This document shows, piece by piece, positions 15,033 through 23,583 of a stretch of 26,253 nt of DNA (position 1 is its first letter; each line of letters begins with the position of its first letter). The DNA is from JBEICQ01 sp046297395 (GTDB taxonomy: Bacteria; Bacteroidota; Bacteroidia; UBA4408). Both the position numbers and the translations under genes were made by a program. The stretch covers positions 1-26,253 of the forward strand of contig JBKCNM010000039.1 of the NCBI GenBank assembly GCA_046297395.1, read 5' to 3'. The notes beneath the pieces were generated by a model. That model saw only the letters and a list, made by a program, of their open reading frames with translations, had not been told where the DNA came from and ran no database searches.

Positions 15033-16062
15033 AGTTTGCTTCGATGCATCAAAAATGCAAAACATGCATAGTGGTCTTGGACAGTTCTGTTTCCATCTTG
15101 CCTCAGCCATCCAAAATCATCCCCATCACTATGCTTTCGAAGCACTGGTTCCTGATAAGTTACATACAACTGTTCAATATCCTTTTTCTACCCAAAGCAT
15201 CTCATGGTACCATCGATACTTCATTCCTATAAGGGCCCAAGTGTTGCATTGCACGCATCAGGAATCTTACTTCAAACCTGCCCTTGGATGTAAAATGGTA
15301 CTGACCATTCACGACTTGAATTTCTTACACCGCCAATTGCCCGCATGGAAACAAAAGCTCAGGCTTTGGAAAATGCAAAAAAAAATTGATGCATCACATG
15401 CAGTTGTTTTTATCTCAGAATATGTGAAACAGGAATGTGCACGGAAGTTGTGTTTTAATAACAAACCAACCCATGTCATCTACAATGGCGTGGCTCTCCC
15501 GGGAAATAGGTTGCAGAGGCCCGAGGGTATTCCGGATGAGCCTTTTCTTTTCAGCATTGGCGTCATGCAGCACAGAAAGAATTTTGCAGTACTGATACCC
15601 ATGCTTCCTTATCTGCCGGGGTTCAACTTGGTGATTGCAGGTCAGCACCACAAATCTTATTATCCTGAACTGCTGCAATTGGCAAAAACGCATGGTGTTT
15701 CGGAGAGGGTGTTTTTTCCCGGTGCCATATGTGATGAAGAGCGGCATTGGCTCTATGCACATTGCCGTGCATTCGTCTTTCCCTCCCTTGCCGAAGGTTT
15801 TGGTTTGCCTGTGGTGGAGGCGTTTTCACTCGGGAAGCCGACGGTATTGAGCAAATTTACTTCACTGCCTGAGATAGGAGGAAATCATGCCCATTATTTT
15901 GATGATTTTGAGCCGCGGAACATGGCGGCAGCAGTGAATCGCGCCATGATGGACAACACTCCCGAAAAGCAAGAAGCAAGGAAGAAATATGCTGCCGGTT
16001 TTTCATGGGAAAAGGCAGCACTTGCTTATCATGAACTTTATCAAACATTGCTCAAGTTGTGA
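15025..16062 (+). CDS. Glycosyltransferase family 4 (GT-B, group 1)
   Basis: The 345-residue protein transfers an activated sugar to an acceptor, probably an LPS or surface-polysaccharide intermediate given its neighbours. The N-terminal half includes SGLGQFCFHLASAI and TIHDLNFLHRQLP; the linker has VIYNGVALPGN and LFSIGVMQHRKNFAVLI. The C-terminal nucleotide-sugar domain shows LVIAGQHH, VFFPGAICDEERHWLY and the diagnostic FPSLAEGFGLPVVEAFSLGKP (E-x7-E type) followed by SLPEIGG. Donor and acceptor cannot be read from sequence. It overlaps the frameshifted GT2 by 8 bp and yidD by 4 bp, giving a three-gene cluster. A disrupted GT2 would leave this enzyme without its partner step. Confidence 0.9.
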   Translation: MDKVCFDASKMQNMHSGLGQFCFHLASAIQNHPHHYAFEALVPDKLHTTVQYPFSTQSISWYHRYFIPIRAQVLHCTHQESYFKPALGCKMVLTIHDLNFLHRQLPAWKQKLRLWKMQKKIDASHAVVFISEYVKQECARKLCFNNKPTHVIYNGVALPGNRLQRPEGIPDEPFLFSIGVMQHRKNFAVLIPMLPYLPGFNLVIAGQHHKSYYPELLQLAKTHGVSERVFFPGAICDEERHWLYAHCRAFVFPSLAEGFGLPVVEAFSLGKPTVLSKFTSLPEIGGNHAHYFDDFEPRNMAAAVNRAMMDNTPEKQEARKKYAAGFSWEKAALAYHELYQTLLKL

Positions 16063-16268
16063 AAAGCCTTTTTCTATTTCTCATTCGGATTTACCAGGGT
16101 TCAATTTCACCCATGCTCCCGCCATCCTGCCGTTACACCCCAACCTGTTCGGAGTACACCAAACTGGCGGTGATAAAATATGGTGCCGGTAAAGGCCTTT
16201 GGTTGGGTATCAGACGACTTGCCCGCTGTCATCCCTGGGGCAGCCATGGCCACGACCCGGTTCCATGA
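16059..16268 (+). CDS. yidD: Membrane protein insertion efficiency factor YidD
   Basis: This 69-residue protein carries the complete YidD signature: LIRIYQGSISPMLPPSCRYTPTCSEY, with its cysteines, then AVIKYGAGKGLWLGIRRLARCHPW and a C-terminal GHDPVP. It is a small amphipathic membrane-associated protein that assists YidC/Sec in inserting inner-membrane proteins. The start is GTG 16059, overlapping the GT4 stop (GTGA), so it is read from the glycosyltransferase transcript here. In many bacteria it lies next to rnpA; no rnpA is visible in this window. About 200 bases without a recognisable gene follow before the Ctp protease. Confidence 0.93.
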   Translation: MKSLFLFLIRIYQGSISPMLPPSCRYTPTCSEYTKLAVIKYGAGKGLWLGIRRLARCHPWGSHGHDPVP

Positions 16269-16470
16269 AGAGCTGTTGAAACATTGCCATGAGCAGAAGA
16301 ATACGGAGGCTTTTGTAAGGGAAACAGGTGTTGTAAAAAATGAATCGAACATGAAATATTTCTGCCTTCTTTTCGTTTGTAGAATCATGTATGATAAAGG
16401 ACATATGGCTTAACTTACTTTAACCCATGCCAAACATCATGTTCCTTTTTATTTGTACATTGCTCATTCA

Positions 16471-18168
16471 ATGAATATGCTTCGTAAAACCGGAAAAAAA
16501 ATTCGCCTTGCCATCGCTGCGCTGTCGCTCGTTGCCCTCTTTACCATCACCACAGGGTTTGCAGATAATTACTTTGAGATTTCAAAGAACCTCGACATTT
16601 TCGCTACACTTTTTCGTGAGGTAAATACTTTTTATGTTGATGAAACCAAACCCGGTGACCTCATGAAAAAGGCCATCGATTCGATGCTCGAAAGTTTGGA
16701 TCCTTACACCAATTACATCCCTGAATCAGAACTCGAAGATTATAAATACATGACCACCGGACAGTATGGTGGTATTGGCTCACTCATTCGTCGCAAAGGA
16801 GATTACATTGCCATCTCTGAACCTTACGAAGGTTTTCCTGCGCAAAAAGCAGGTTTACAAGCCGGTGATCTTGTGCTGGAGGTGGATGGAAAATCCATCA
16901 AAGGGAAATCAACAGATGATGTAAGCAAGTTATTGAAAGGTTCTCCCAACACGCCTGTCAAACTCTTGATTCAGCGAGAAGGCGAAGTAAAACCCCTCAC
17001 CATGATCATCACCAGGGAAGAAATCGTCATCAAGAATGTGCCCTACTCAGGAATGGTATCCGAGGGCATTGGATATATCTATCTGAATCAGTTTACCGAA
17101 AATGCTTCAAAAAATATCAGAGATGCCTACCAGGAACTGAAAGAAAAAAATCCGGGACTTAAGGGCCTCGTGATTGACCTCAGAGGAAATCCCGGAGGCT
17201 TGTTAAACGAAGCCATTAACATAAGCAATCTGTTTGTGGCCAAAGGCACAGAAATAGTAAGTACCAAGGCAAAAGTGACTGAATGGCAAAAAAGCTACAA
17301 GGCACTTAATAATCCTCTCGACACGAGCATTCATATAGCAGTTCTTGTTAGTCGCGGAAGTGCCTCGGCTTCGGAAATTGTTTCAGGTTCCATCCAGGAC
17401 CTGGACAGGGGAGTCATCATAGGACAGCGAACCTTCGGCAAAGGACTGGTGCAGGCAACCAAGGAACTTTCCTATAATGCCAAACTGAAAGTTACCACTG
17501 CCAAATATTACATCCCCAGCGGAAGGTGTATTCAGGCACTCGACTATACCCATCGCAATGATGATGGCTCGGTAGGAAAAGTACCGGATTCTCTGATTAC
17601 TGAATTCAAAACCAAAAGCGGAAGAAAAGTGTATGATGGCGGAGGAGTCAATCCGGATATTCGCATAAAAGCCCGCATTATCCCAAAAATATGTCAGTCG
17701 CTGGAATCAAAAAATCTGATTTTCGACTATGCAGGAATTTATAAAAAGTCTCATCCCACCATTGCTGAAGCATCCAAGTTCAGACTCAATGAAGAGGAGT
17801 ACAATGCTTTCATCAAATGGTTGAAAGACAAGGATTACGACTACACCACTGATACAGAAAAACAGTTGGAAGAACTCAAAAAAACAGCCACTGATGAAAA
17901 ATACCAGGAGCGTATCTCAAAGGAATGGGAAGAGATGAAACACAAACTTTCTCACAACAAAGAGGAAGATCTTGTTACTTTCAAGGAGGATATTTGCCGA
18001 CAACTTGAAACTGAAATTGTAGCAAGATACTACTACCAAAAAGGGAAAATTCAACATTCGCTTTCACTGGATCAGGAATTGAAAAAAGCGGTGGAAGTGC
18101 TCAACAACACAGGGAAATACAAGGATATTCTGGCAGGTAAATATACTGAGCCCGAACCCAAAGAATAA
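16471..18168 (+). CDS. Carboxy-terminal processing serine protease (S41 family, CtpA/Prc type)
   Basis: The protease degrades or trims periplasmic or envelope proteins at their C-termini. The 565-residue protein has an N-terminal membrane/signal segment (LAIAALSLVALFTITTGF), an N-terminal helical domain (MLESLDPYTNYIPESEL), a PDZ domain (GGIGSLIRRKGDYIAISEP through VDGKSIKGKSTDDVSKLLKG), and the S41 catalytic core. The Ser/Lys dyad is Ser299 in GSASASEIVSGSIQDLDRG and Lys324 in FGKGLVQ, 25 residues apart as in Prc. A C-terminal charged helical extension of about 150 residues follows. ATG 16471 is preferred over a TTG at 16453; ATG 16477 is also possible. A weak variant box TACATTG lies at 16456-16462. 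The O-antigen-ligase-family gene starts 8 bp after the stop. Confidence 0.92.
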   Translation: MNMLRKTGKKIRLAIAALSLVALFTITTGFADNYFEISKNLDIFATLFREVNTFYVDETKPGDLMKKAIDSMLESLDPYTNYIPESELEDYKYMTTGQYGGIGSLIRRKGDYIAISEPYEGFPAQKAGLQAGDLVLEVDGKSIKGKSTDDVSKLLKGSPNTPVKLLIQREGEVKPLTMIITREEIVIKNVPYSGMVSEGIGYIYLNQFTENASKNIRDAYQELKEKNPGLKGLVIDLRGNPGGLLNEAINISNLFVAKGTEIVSTKAKVTEWQKSYKALNNPLDTSIHIAVLVSRGSASASEIVSGSIQDLDRGVIIGQRTFGKGLVQATKELSYNAKLKVTTAKYYIPSGRCIQALDYTHRNDDGSVGKVPDSLITEFKTKSGRKVYDGGGVNPDIRIKARIIPKICQSLESKNLIFDYAGIYKKSHPTIAEASKFRLNEEEYNAFIKWLKDKDYDYTTDTEKQLEELKKTATDEKYQERISKEWEEMKHKLSHNKEEDLVTFKEDICRQLETEIVARYYYQKGKIQHSLSLDQELKKAVEVLNNTGKYKDILAGKYTEPEPKE

Positions 18169-18176
18169 TTCTGCCG

Positions 18177-19748
18177 ATGCCGGAAACAGAAATCCGTGAA
18201 AGGTTTTTTTCAAGGCTATTTGTCTTTTTCTCGGCACTCTTTGCTTTTGCCCTTACCACCTCTTTCTTTTTCATTTCAATTGCCTGCTTCGGCCTGTTGT
18301 TTACCTGGCTTCTCTCTCCCGGCTTCAAGGAGCGCCTTTGGGTTCTTTTTAAAAGTCCCTGGGCTTTATTTTTTGTGCTGCTGATTCTCCTCCACATGGC
18401 TTATCTGCCAAAAGGTGATGACAGCAGTTTTGCTCTCAGCGACCTAAGAATTAAACTTCCCCTTTTGCTTGTGCCGGTGGTTTTTTCATCCACACCGCGA
18501 CTTATCAGAAACGAAATGTATTTGGTGCTCTATGCTTTTCTTGCCGGAGCAATCCTTGCCTGTGTCACGGGTTTTATGCTCTATCTGGGGTGGATGGAAA
18601 CCGCATTTATCGATACCAGGCAAATGGGTTTTTTTGTTTCGCATGTCCGTTTGGCCATCCTCCTTTCTATGGGTTTCGTTATCTCATTATGGTTGTTTCT
18701 CTCGCATTCACAAAATGGCCCAAGGTTCTTTTCTCTTCTCTGTGCACTTGTTATTTTCTGCTACCTGGTGCTTATGCAAAGTCCCACAGCTTGGTTTATG
18801 CTCATGTGGGCCGGGGGTGTAGCCCTCTATAGGAAGATTACCCCGAATAAAAAAAAGATGCTGCTTGCCGGTATGTTGATCCTTGTATTGGGTGGAATCT
18901 TTGGATTTGATTTCCTCATGAAACAGTATGAGAGAAAGTATTTTACCGCTTCAGAGAACACCACATTACCCAATCAGTTTCTCACAGCAGGCGGACATTT
19001 GTATGACCATGAGTTGATTGAAGATTTTGCTGAAAACGGATACATGGTGGGCTGGTATCGTTGTTCACATGAATATGAAAAAGCCTGGTCTATGCGAAGC
19101 AAGATTCCCATTAACGGACGCGATGCAAAAGGCCAGCATATCAGGTTTACCATGCTCAGATATGTAACTTCAAAAGGGCTTACCAAAGATTCGGTTGGCA
19201 TATATGCGCTGACCAATGAGGATATTAAATGCATCGAAGAAGGAATAACCAATGCTTCTTTTACGCAATATGATGGATTCAGATATCGTCTTTATCAGCT
19301 CGCCTATGAATGGATGAATTTCAGAAAAGGAGGGAATCCCAGTGGCCATTCAGTGGTGATGCGCATCTTTTTCTGGGAGTGTGCCTTCCACATCATCAGA
19401 GAATATCCTCTTTTAGGAACAGGCATGGGCAACATCAACCATGCCTACGCAGATACCTATACCAACATCCAATCGCCGCTCGCTCTGCCTTACCGTTTGC
19501 GCGCACACAACCAATGGATTACATTTTGTGTTTGTTTTGGTTTGCCCCTGGGTATCCTGATTTCAGGGATGATGTTTTATTCTTTTTTCGCTAAACATAA
19601 AAGCCCTCTGCTCTTTGTCATCTGCTGGGGCATGTGCTTGCTTTCTTTTTTTTCTGAAGACACCCTCGAATCAAGTGTTGGGGCAAGCATGTGTGCATTT
19701 GCTGCCATGTTCTTTTATTATCGCATGCCGCAGCAGCAAAGCCGATAA
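18177..19748 (+). CDS. O-antigen ligase/polymerase family membrane protein (WaaL/Wzy_C)
   Basis: The 523-residue polytopic protein has about ten hydrophobic helices and one long hydrophilic loop (about residues 244-440). The Wzy_C-type core appears late as RIFFWECAFHIIREYPLLGTGMGN and RAHNQWITFCVCFGLPLGIL, the latter carrying the conserved His-Asn. The loop includes the Bacteroidota subfamily features RSKIPINGRDAKGQ, YVTSKGLTKDSVG and GGNPSGHS. Such proteins join O-antigen to lipid A-core at the periplasmic face or polymerise surface glycans; which applies here cannot be decided. It follows ctp by 8 bp, so the two probably share a transcript. It ends 3 bp from the convergent unknown gene. Confidence 0.85.
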   Translation: MPETEIRERFFSRLFVFFSALFAFALTTSFFFISIACFGLLFTWLLSPGFKERLWVLFKSPWALFFVLLILLHMAYLPKGDDSSFALSDLRIKLPLLLVPVVFSSTPRLIRNEMYLVLYAFLAGAILACVTGFMLYLGWMETAFIDTRQMGFFVSHVRLAILLSMGFVISLWLFLSHSQNGPRFFSLLCALVIFCYLVLMQSPTAWFMLMWAGGVALYRKITPNKKKMLLAGMLILVLGGIFGFDFLMKQYERKYFTASENTTLPNQFLTAGGHLYDHELIEDFAENGYMVGWYRCSHEYEKAWSMRSKIPINGRDAKGQHIRFTMLRYVTSKGLTKDSVGIYALTNEDIKCIEEGITNASFTQYDGFRYRLYQLAYEWMNFRKGGNPSGHSVVMRIFFWECAFHIIREYPLLGTGMGNINHAYADTYTNIQSPLALPYRLRAHNQWITFCVCFGLPLGILISGMMFYSFFAKHKSPLLFVICWGMCLLSFFSEDTLESSVGASMCAFAAMFFYYRMPQQQSR

Positions 19749-19751
19749 ATA

Positions 19752-20540
19752 CTACTTCTCATTCCGGGCATCAATATCTGTTTTAAACATCCATTTGCCT
19801 CTGCTTAATTCATAGGCATCGTAACTCAGATCGGGACCATAAAACTGGTATTGGTTTTTAAGGGAGGCTTGCTCCGGAATCAGGTGATCAAAAACAATTC
19901 TCTTTTTCTCTTTTTCATATTTGAGTGATACACTCAGCTCCGGATTGTACCTCAGCACGATTCTTTTGCGTCCATCAGAAAAACAAGGTATACCAAATGT
20001 GATGTTCCCATTTTTTTCAACCTGCATGCTTTCAATTACTTTTTTTCTGAACAACTGCTCATTGAAATTCGCGCCCAATAACAAATAGGTTTCTGTTCTT
20101 TTGAAACTGAAGGAAATGAGCTTGTAGTATCTGGCACCATACCATTTAGAAGGACGCATCACCGCCTGTTCAGGGGACGAATAGCCTTCTCCGGCATCTT
20201 CAAGATACACCGTTTTTCCAATTCCAGGAAGATGAATCAGTCCTCCGCAGAGGTATTTTCTACTATCGGCAGGAAAATCCCAGGTGAGCAGCAGGAGCTT
20301 TCCATTGTCACTTCGAAGAAAACTGAAAGGCGCTACACTGTCGGTTGAGATACTTTTTGCTTCATCACTAACAATCCATGAAGAAAGATATTCTTCCAAT
20401 TTTTTTGCTCCTGCCGGCATCTCTTTTTCCGGCAGGCTTCTCAGTCCCCGGTAAATGTTGCGGGCACTGTCGAGCAAGGCAGAACCCTGACAGAAAATAG
20501 GGAGAAAAAAAACATAAAAAATCAACATGATTTTTTTCAT
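19752..20540 (-). CDS. Exported protein of unknown function, coupled to truA
   Basis: I do not recognise this 262-residue protein. It begins with a signal peptide (MKKIMLIFYVFFLPIFCQGSA), probably cleaved after about residue 20. The mature part is polar and rich in beta-type stretches (KLLLLTWDFPADSRKYLCG, YYKLISFSFKRTETYLLLGA), with two internal cysteines (one in each of YLCGG and IPCFS) that could pair in the periplasm. No transmembrane helix beyond the signal and no catalytic motif are apparent. It overlaps truA by 4 bp (ATGA), so it is translationally coupled to that gene, but nothing suggests a role in tRNA modification. Its end is 3 bp from the convergent O-antigen-ligase-family gene. 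Confidence 0.75.
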   Translation of the reverse strand: MKKIMLIFYVFFLPIFCQGSALLDSARNIYRGLRSLPEKEMPAGAKKLEEYLSSWIVSDEAKSISTDSVAPFSFLRSDNGKLLLLTWDFPADSRKYLCGGLIHLPGIGKTVYLEDAGEGYSSPEQAVMRPSKWYGARYYKLISFSFKRTETYLLLGANFNEQLFRKKVIESMQVEKNGNITFGIPCFSDGRKRIVLRYNPELSVSLKYEKEKKRIVFDHLIPEQASLKNQYQFYGPDLSYDAYELSRGKWMFKTDIDARNEK

Positions 20541-21295
20541 GACTCCGCAATAAATGGATATACTACTCTGGTAAGAAACAATCCCTTGGCCGGCACCGAA
20601 GTCCCTGCCCTGGAGCGGTTCCCGCTTTGCAGGATGTCTTCAAAATCCTTCATGCTTATTTTGCCGTTACCAAGGTCAAGCATGGTACCTACAATGGCTC
20701 TCACCATATTGCGTAAAAAGCGGTTTGCCGTAATCTCAAACTCCATTCCGTCATTTATTTTCTTCCATGAGGCATGGGTAATAAAACATTCGTAATGCTT
20801 CACTTGGGTATTGGATTTAGAAAAACACTTAAAATCGGTATGCGTAAGCAATCGTTCGCAGGCCTCGTTCATCTTCTCAATGTCCGGTGCAGGAAACTGG
20901 TATACAGAATAGGTTCCCTTAAATGGATTTTTATAAAAATGGATGTGGTAAACATAGGTTCTTTCCCTTGCATCGAAACGGGCATGGGCATCCCCGTTTA
21001 CCGGGATGATGTTGTAAAGAACAATGTCTCGCGGAAGCATACAATTCAGGTTGTGTATAACAGATTCATCAAGCGCATGTTGTATGTCTGCATGAAAATA
21101 AAATTTGCTTGCATGCACACCTGTATCGGTTCTTCCGCAACCGGTAACCTCAACAGCCTCTCCTGTAAATTGCAGCAACACTTGTTCGATGACTTCCTGC
21201 ACCGATATACCATTGGTCTGTTTCTGCCATCCATGGTATTTACTGCCATCAAAAGCAATGCAAAAGAAATAGCGCACAGCTGCTAATATACACAT
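20537..21295 (-). CDS. truA: tRNA pseudouridine synthase TruA
   Basis: TruA converts uridines 38-40 in the anticodon arm of many tRNAs to pseudouridine. The 252-residue protein has the standard sequence: YFFCIAFDGSKYHGWQKQ, SVQEVIEQVLLQF, the catalytic Asp in TGCGRTDTGVHASKFYFHAD, then DAHARFDARERTYVYHIHF, and near the C-terminus FEITANRFLRNMVRAIVGTMLDLG and GTSVPAKGLFLTRVVYP. ATG 21295 is the simplest start; GTG 21277 gives MRYFFCIAFDG, closer to relatives, and an open frame extends back to a TTG at 21373. It overlaps the downstream unknown exported gene by 4 bp. It is transcribed divergently from pyrB. Confidence 0.95.
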   Translation of the reverse strand: MCILAAVRYFFCIAFDGSKYHGWQKQTNGISVQEVIEQVLLQFTGEAVEVTGCGRTDTGVHASKFYFHADIQHALDESVIHNLNCMLPRDIVLYNIIPVNGDAHARFDARERTYVYHIHFYKNPFKGTYSVYQFPAPDIEKMNEACERLLTHTDFKCFSKSNTQVKHYECFITHASWKKINDGMEFEITANRFLRNMVRAIVGTMLDLGNGKISMKDFEDILQSGNRSRAGTSVPAKGLFLTRVVYPFIAES

Positions 21296-21455
21296 AGCAT
21301 CGCTGTTGAAACCGGCAGACTGGGTTTTTCTTGCCTGCCTGTTCAGAAGACGCTCATGTTGTTGGGCAATCAACTTCCTTTAATTCTCATCACTCAGTGT
21401 TGTGAAGAACCTATTTGTTAGGTTGGGAAATGGAACAGGGTGCAAACAAAAAAAC

Positions 21456-21463
21456 TATATTTG
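21456..21463 (+). promoter_or_regulatory. -7 box for pyrB
   Basis: TATATTTG matches TAnnTTTG exactly and lies 13 bases before ATG 21477, giving a leader of only a few bases. No TTTG lies at the usual -33 distance. It argues against the longer frame starting at 21402. Confidence 0.5.
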
Positions 21464-21476
21464 CAACGCATCCGGC

Positions 21477-22418
21477 ATGGAAAAAAGACTATCGGTAAAC
21501 CATTTGCTGGGCATCAGGCCGCTGACTCCCTCTGACATTGGGATGATTTTTTCCGCTGCCGATGAGTTTAAAGATCTTCTGAGCAGACCCATTAAAAAAG
21601 TTCCGGCCCTCAGGGATCTCGCCATTGCCAATGTATTCTTTGAAAATTCCACCAGGACCCGTTTGTCTTTTGAGCTGGCTCAAAAAAGACTGTCAGCCGA
21701 TGTGGTCAATTTCTCTGCATCTTCCAGCTCTGTATCAAAAGGAGAAACACTCACCGACACGGTGCGTAACATCCTTGCCATGAAAGTAGACATGGTGGTG
21801 ATGCGTCATCCCCTTTCAGGTGCCGCCGGATTTTTGGCCGAAAGACTCCATGTTCCTGTAATCAATGCCGGTGACGGAACCCACGAACACCCCACACAGG
21901 CACTGCTCGATGCTTACACCATCCGACAAAACCTGGGTGATGTAAGCGGAAAAAAAGTGCTTATCGTGGGAGATATATTACACTCCAGGGTGGCTCTAAG
22001 CAATATTTTGTGTTTGCAAAAACTGGGTGCAAGTGTCAGGGTTTGCGGACCCTCCAGTCTTATGCCTACACACATTCGCTCCCTTGGAGTAGAGGTGAGT
22101 CATTCTCTCCCGGATTCGCTCGCCTGGTGTGATGTTGTGAACATGTTAAGAATTCAACACGAAAGACAGGATTTGCATTATTTCCCCGGCATCCGTGAAT
22201 ATTCCTCCCGTTTCGGCCTCAATGCTGCAGTGCTCAAAGCAATTGACAAACCCCTGCTCATCATGCATCCGGGCCCTATCAACAGAGGTGTTGAAATCAC
22301 CGCAGAAGTCGCCGATGGGCCGCATTCGGTTATTCTCGACCAGGTAGAAAACGGAGTGGCCATCAGAATGGCAGTGATTTTCCTTCTTTCCCGGTCAGCC
22401 CGTGCTGACTTACATTGA
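21477..22418 (+). CDS. pyrB: Aspartate carbamoyltransferase catalytic subunit PyrB
   Basis: PyrB joins carbamoyl phosphate and aspartate to form carbamoyl aspartate, the first committed pyrimidine step. The 313-residue protein has the carbamoyl-phosphate site FFENSTRTRLSFE (about residues 53-65), SSSSVSKGETLTDTVRNI (the 80s-loop region with Ser and Lys), VMRHPLSGAA, NAGDGTHEHPTQALLDAYTI, VNMLRIQHER (the Arg of the 240s-type loop) and MHPGPINRGVEI. Length is typical of the catalytic chain. No pyrI regulatory subunit is adjacent. ATG 21477 fits family and promoter box; the frame extends back to 21402. pyrR lies three genes downstream, and the two are commonly close in Bacteroidota. Confidence 0.95.
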   Translation: MEKRLSVNHLLGIRPLTPSDIGMIFSAADEFKDLLSRPIKKVPALRDLAIANVFFENSTRTRLSFELAQKRLSADVVNFSASSSSVSKGETLTDTVRNILAMKVDMVVMRHPLSGAAGFLAERLHVPVINAGDGTHEHPTQALLDAYTIRQNLGDVSGKKVLIVGDILHSRVALSNILCLQKLGASVRVCGPSSLMPTHIRSLGVEVSHSLPDSLAWCDVVNMLRIQHERQDLHYFPGIREYSSRFGLNAAVLKAIDKPLLIMHPGPINRGVEITAEVADGPHSVILDQVENGVAIRMAVIFLLSRSARADLH

Positions 22419-22425
22419 ATTTTTA

Positions 22426-22433
22426 TATTTTTG
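22426..22433 (+). promoter_or_regulatory. Candidate -7 box for the STAS gene
   Basis: TATTTTTG matches TAnnTTTG exactly and lies 24 bases before ATG 22458, within the short pyrB-STAS gap. The region is T-rich, so chance is a real possibility, and no -33 TTTG is visible. Confidence 0.35.
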
Positions 22434-22457
22434 AATGTTTATTTAAAGACACCGATT

Positions 22458-22802
22458 ATGTTTTCTGTTGAAAAAAATGAGAAATATGCCCTGGTTGTTG
22501 TGAATGCCGAAAAGCTAGACAGTTCGGTTTCCCCCAATCTTAAAAGTCAATTGGTGGTATTGAATGCAGAGGGCTTCAAGAATATCATCATCGATATGGC
22601 AGCTACACGCTATTGTGATTCATCAGGACTCAGCGCCATCCTTGTTGCAAACAGACTTTGTAAAAATTCCGGTGGCATGTTTGTTCTTTCCAACCCTCAG
22701 GAAAATGTGAGCAAGCTCATCACCATCTCTCAATTGGATTCAATCCTCAGCATGGCTCCAACACTCAAGGACGCCCGCGACATACTTCTTCAAATTGCCT
22801 AA
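22458..22802 (+). CDS. STAS domain protein (anti-sigma factor antagonist type)
   Basis: At 114 residues this is a single STAS domain. The hallmark is YCDSSGLSAILVANRLCK, where the Ser after Asp is phosphorylated in SpoIIAA/RsbV-type antagonists; KLDSSVSPNLKSQLVVLNAE and IIIDMAATRYCDSSGLS follow the expected strand-helix pattern. Such proteins free a sigma factor or other target by binding an anti-sigma kinase, with phosphorylation turning them off. No partner kinase or phosphatase is adjacent. The start is ATG 22458 (MFSVEKNEKYA); the frame extends back to a TTG at 22431, but that overlaps the -7 box. The gene ends 8 bp before the next start. Confidence 0.85.
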   Translation: MFSVEKNEKYALVVVNAEKLDSSVSPNLKSQLVVLNAEGFKNIIIDMAATRYCDSSGLSAILVANRLCKNSGGMFVLSNPQENVSKLITISQLDSILSMAPTLKDARDILLQIA

Positions 22803-22810
22803 ACAGTTCC

Positions 22811-23569
22811 ATGAAACAGACCATCAGTTTCTTTTTTCTTCTCTTTATTACTTTTCGTGTAGGGGCACAATGTAATCCTGACATGACCATTACAGTGCCG
22901 GGTATTTATCCCGACAGTGCCACCAATCTTCCACCTGCTTTTGCCGCTCAGAATTATTCAGTGGTGATGACCGCAGTTGTCCCTGCAGATACACAAGCAT
23001 TGCCTTTTCCTGCTCCGCCTATTCCTATTACAAGTATCAAGGTAGGAACTGTTACATGTACGCCTCCAATTACCGGATTCAACTTTGCCTGCAATGTTCC
23101 CAACTGTGCTTTCCCGGGAGGTCAGACCAATTGTGGAGTTGTAACTGCCGCCCCAACTGCAGCAGATATTGGCATTCACTACCTCACGGTACCTCTCACT
23201 GTTTACACAACCGGCAATTTTGAACTCGACTCCTACACACTCACCTATTACCGCATAGAGGTTTTTCCGGCAGGAACAGCGGGCTTATTCGATATCAACT
23301 CAAGGGAAACGGCAAATATTTTTCCTAATCCATACAGCCTAGGCAGTGACCAAGCTGCTACTATTTTGGTGTATGGCACCAAAGCAGAAAAATGCATGGT
23401 TCGCCTCTTCAGTGTTACAGGAAGCCTGGTTTGGGAACAGTCTATGGACATAGCCGAAGGAAAAAATACCATTCCCATCGATGCAACTCTGCTGGGTACA
23501 GGCGTGTATCACCTCAGCCTAAACTATGGTGGTAAAATGTATTCCTCTCGCTGGGTAATCACTCGGTAG
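22811..23569 (+). CDS. Secreted protein with a C-terminal T9SS sorting domain
   Basis: This 252-residue protein has a signal peptide (MKQTISFFFLLFITFRVGA, with cleavage near AQC) and a Pro/Thr/Cys-rich region (TCTPPITGFNFACNVPNCAF) with several cysteines that could form disulfides. From about residue 168 it has a T9SS type A sorting domain: IFPNPYSLGSDQAATI, VRLFSVTGSLVWEQSMDI and LLGTGVYHLSLNYGGKMYSSRW. The N-terminal domain is not recognised; it could be a beta-sandwich ligand-binding or structural domain. It is a probable substrate of the system containing PorT. It lies 8 bp after the STAS gene and 14 bp before rnz, so it appears inserted in a housekeeping run. Confidence 0.8.
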   Translation: MKQTISFFFLLFITFRVGAQCNPDMTITVPGIYPDSATNLPPAFAAQNYSVVMTAVVPADTQALPFPAPPIPITSIKVGTVTCTPPITGFNFACNVPNCAFPGGQTNCGVVTAAPTAADIGIHYLTVPLTVYTTGNFELDSYTLTYYRIEVFPAGTAGLFDINSRETANIFPNPYSLGSDQAATILVYGTKAEKCMVRLFSVTGSLVWEQSMDIAEGKNTIPIDATLLGTGVYHLSLNYGGKMYSSRWVITR

Positions 23570-23583
23570 TTAGCAGGCAGGGA

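Noticed and set aside
16180..16413. Open frame overlapping the end of yidD
   Set aside because: It is an out-of-frame shadow with no recognisable domain or start signals, and yidD in the other frame is certain.
16269..16470. Degenerate rnpA or other gene between yidD and ctp
   Set aside because: Only short frames without recognisable motifs were seen. The segment probably holds just the ctp promoter region.
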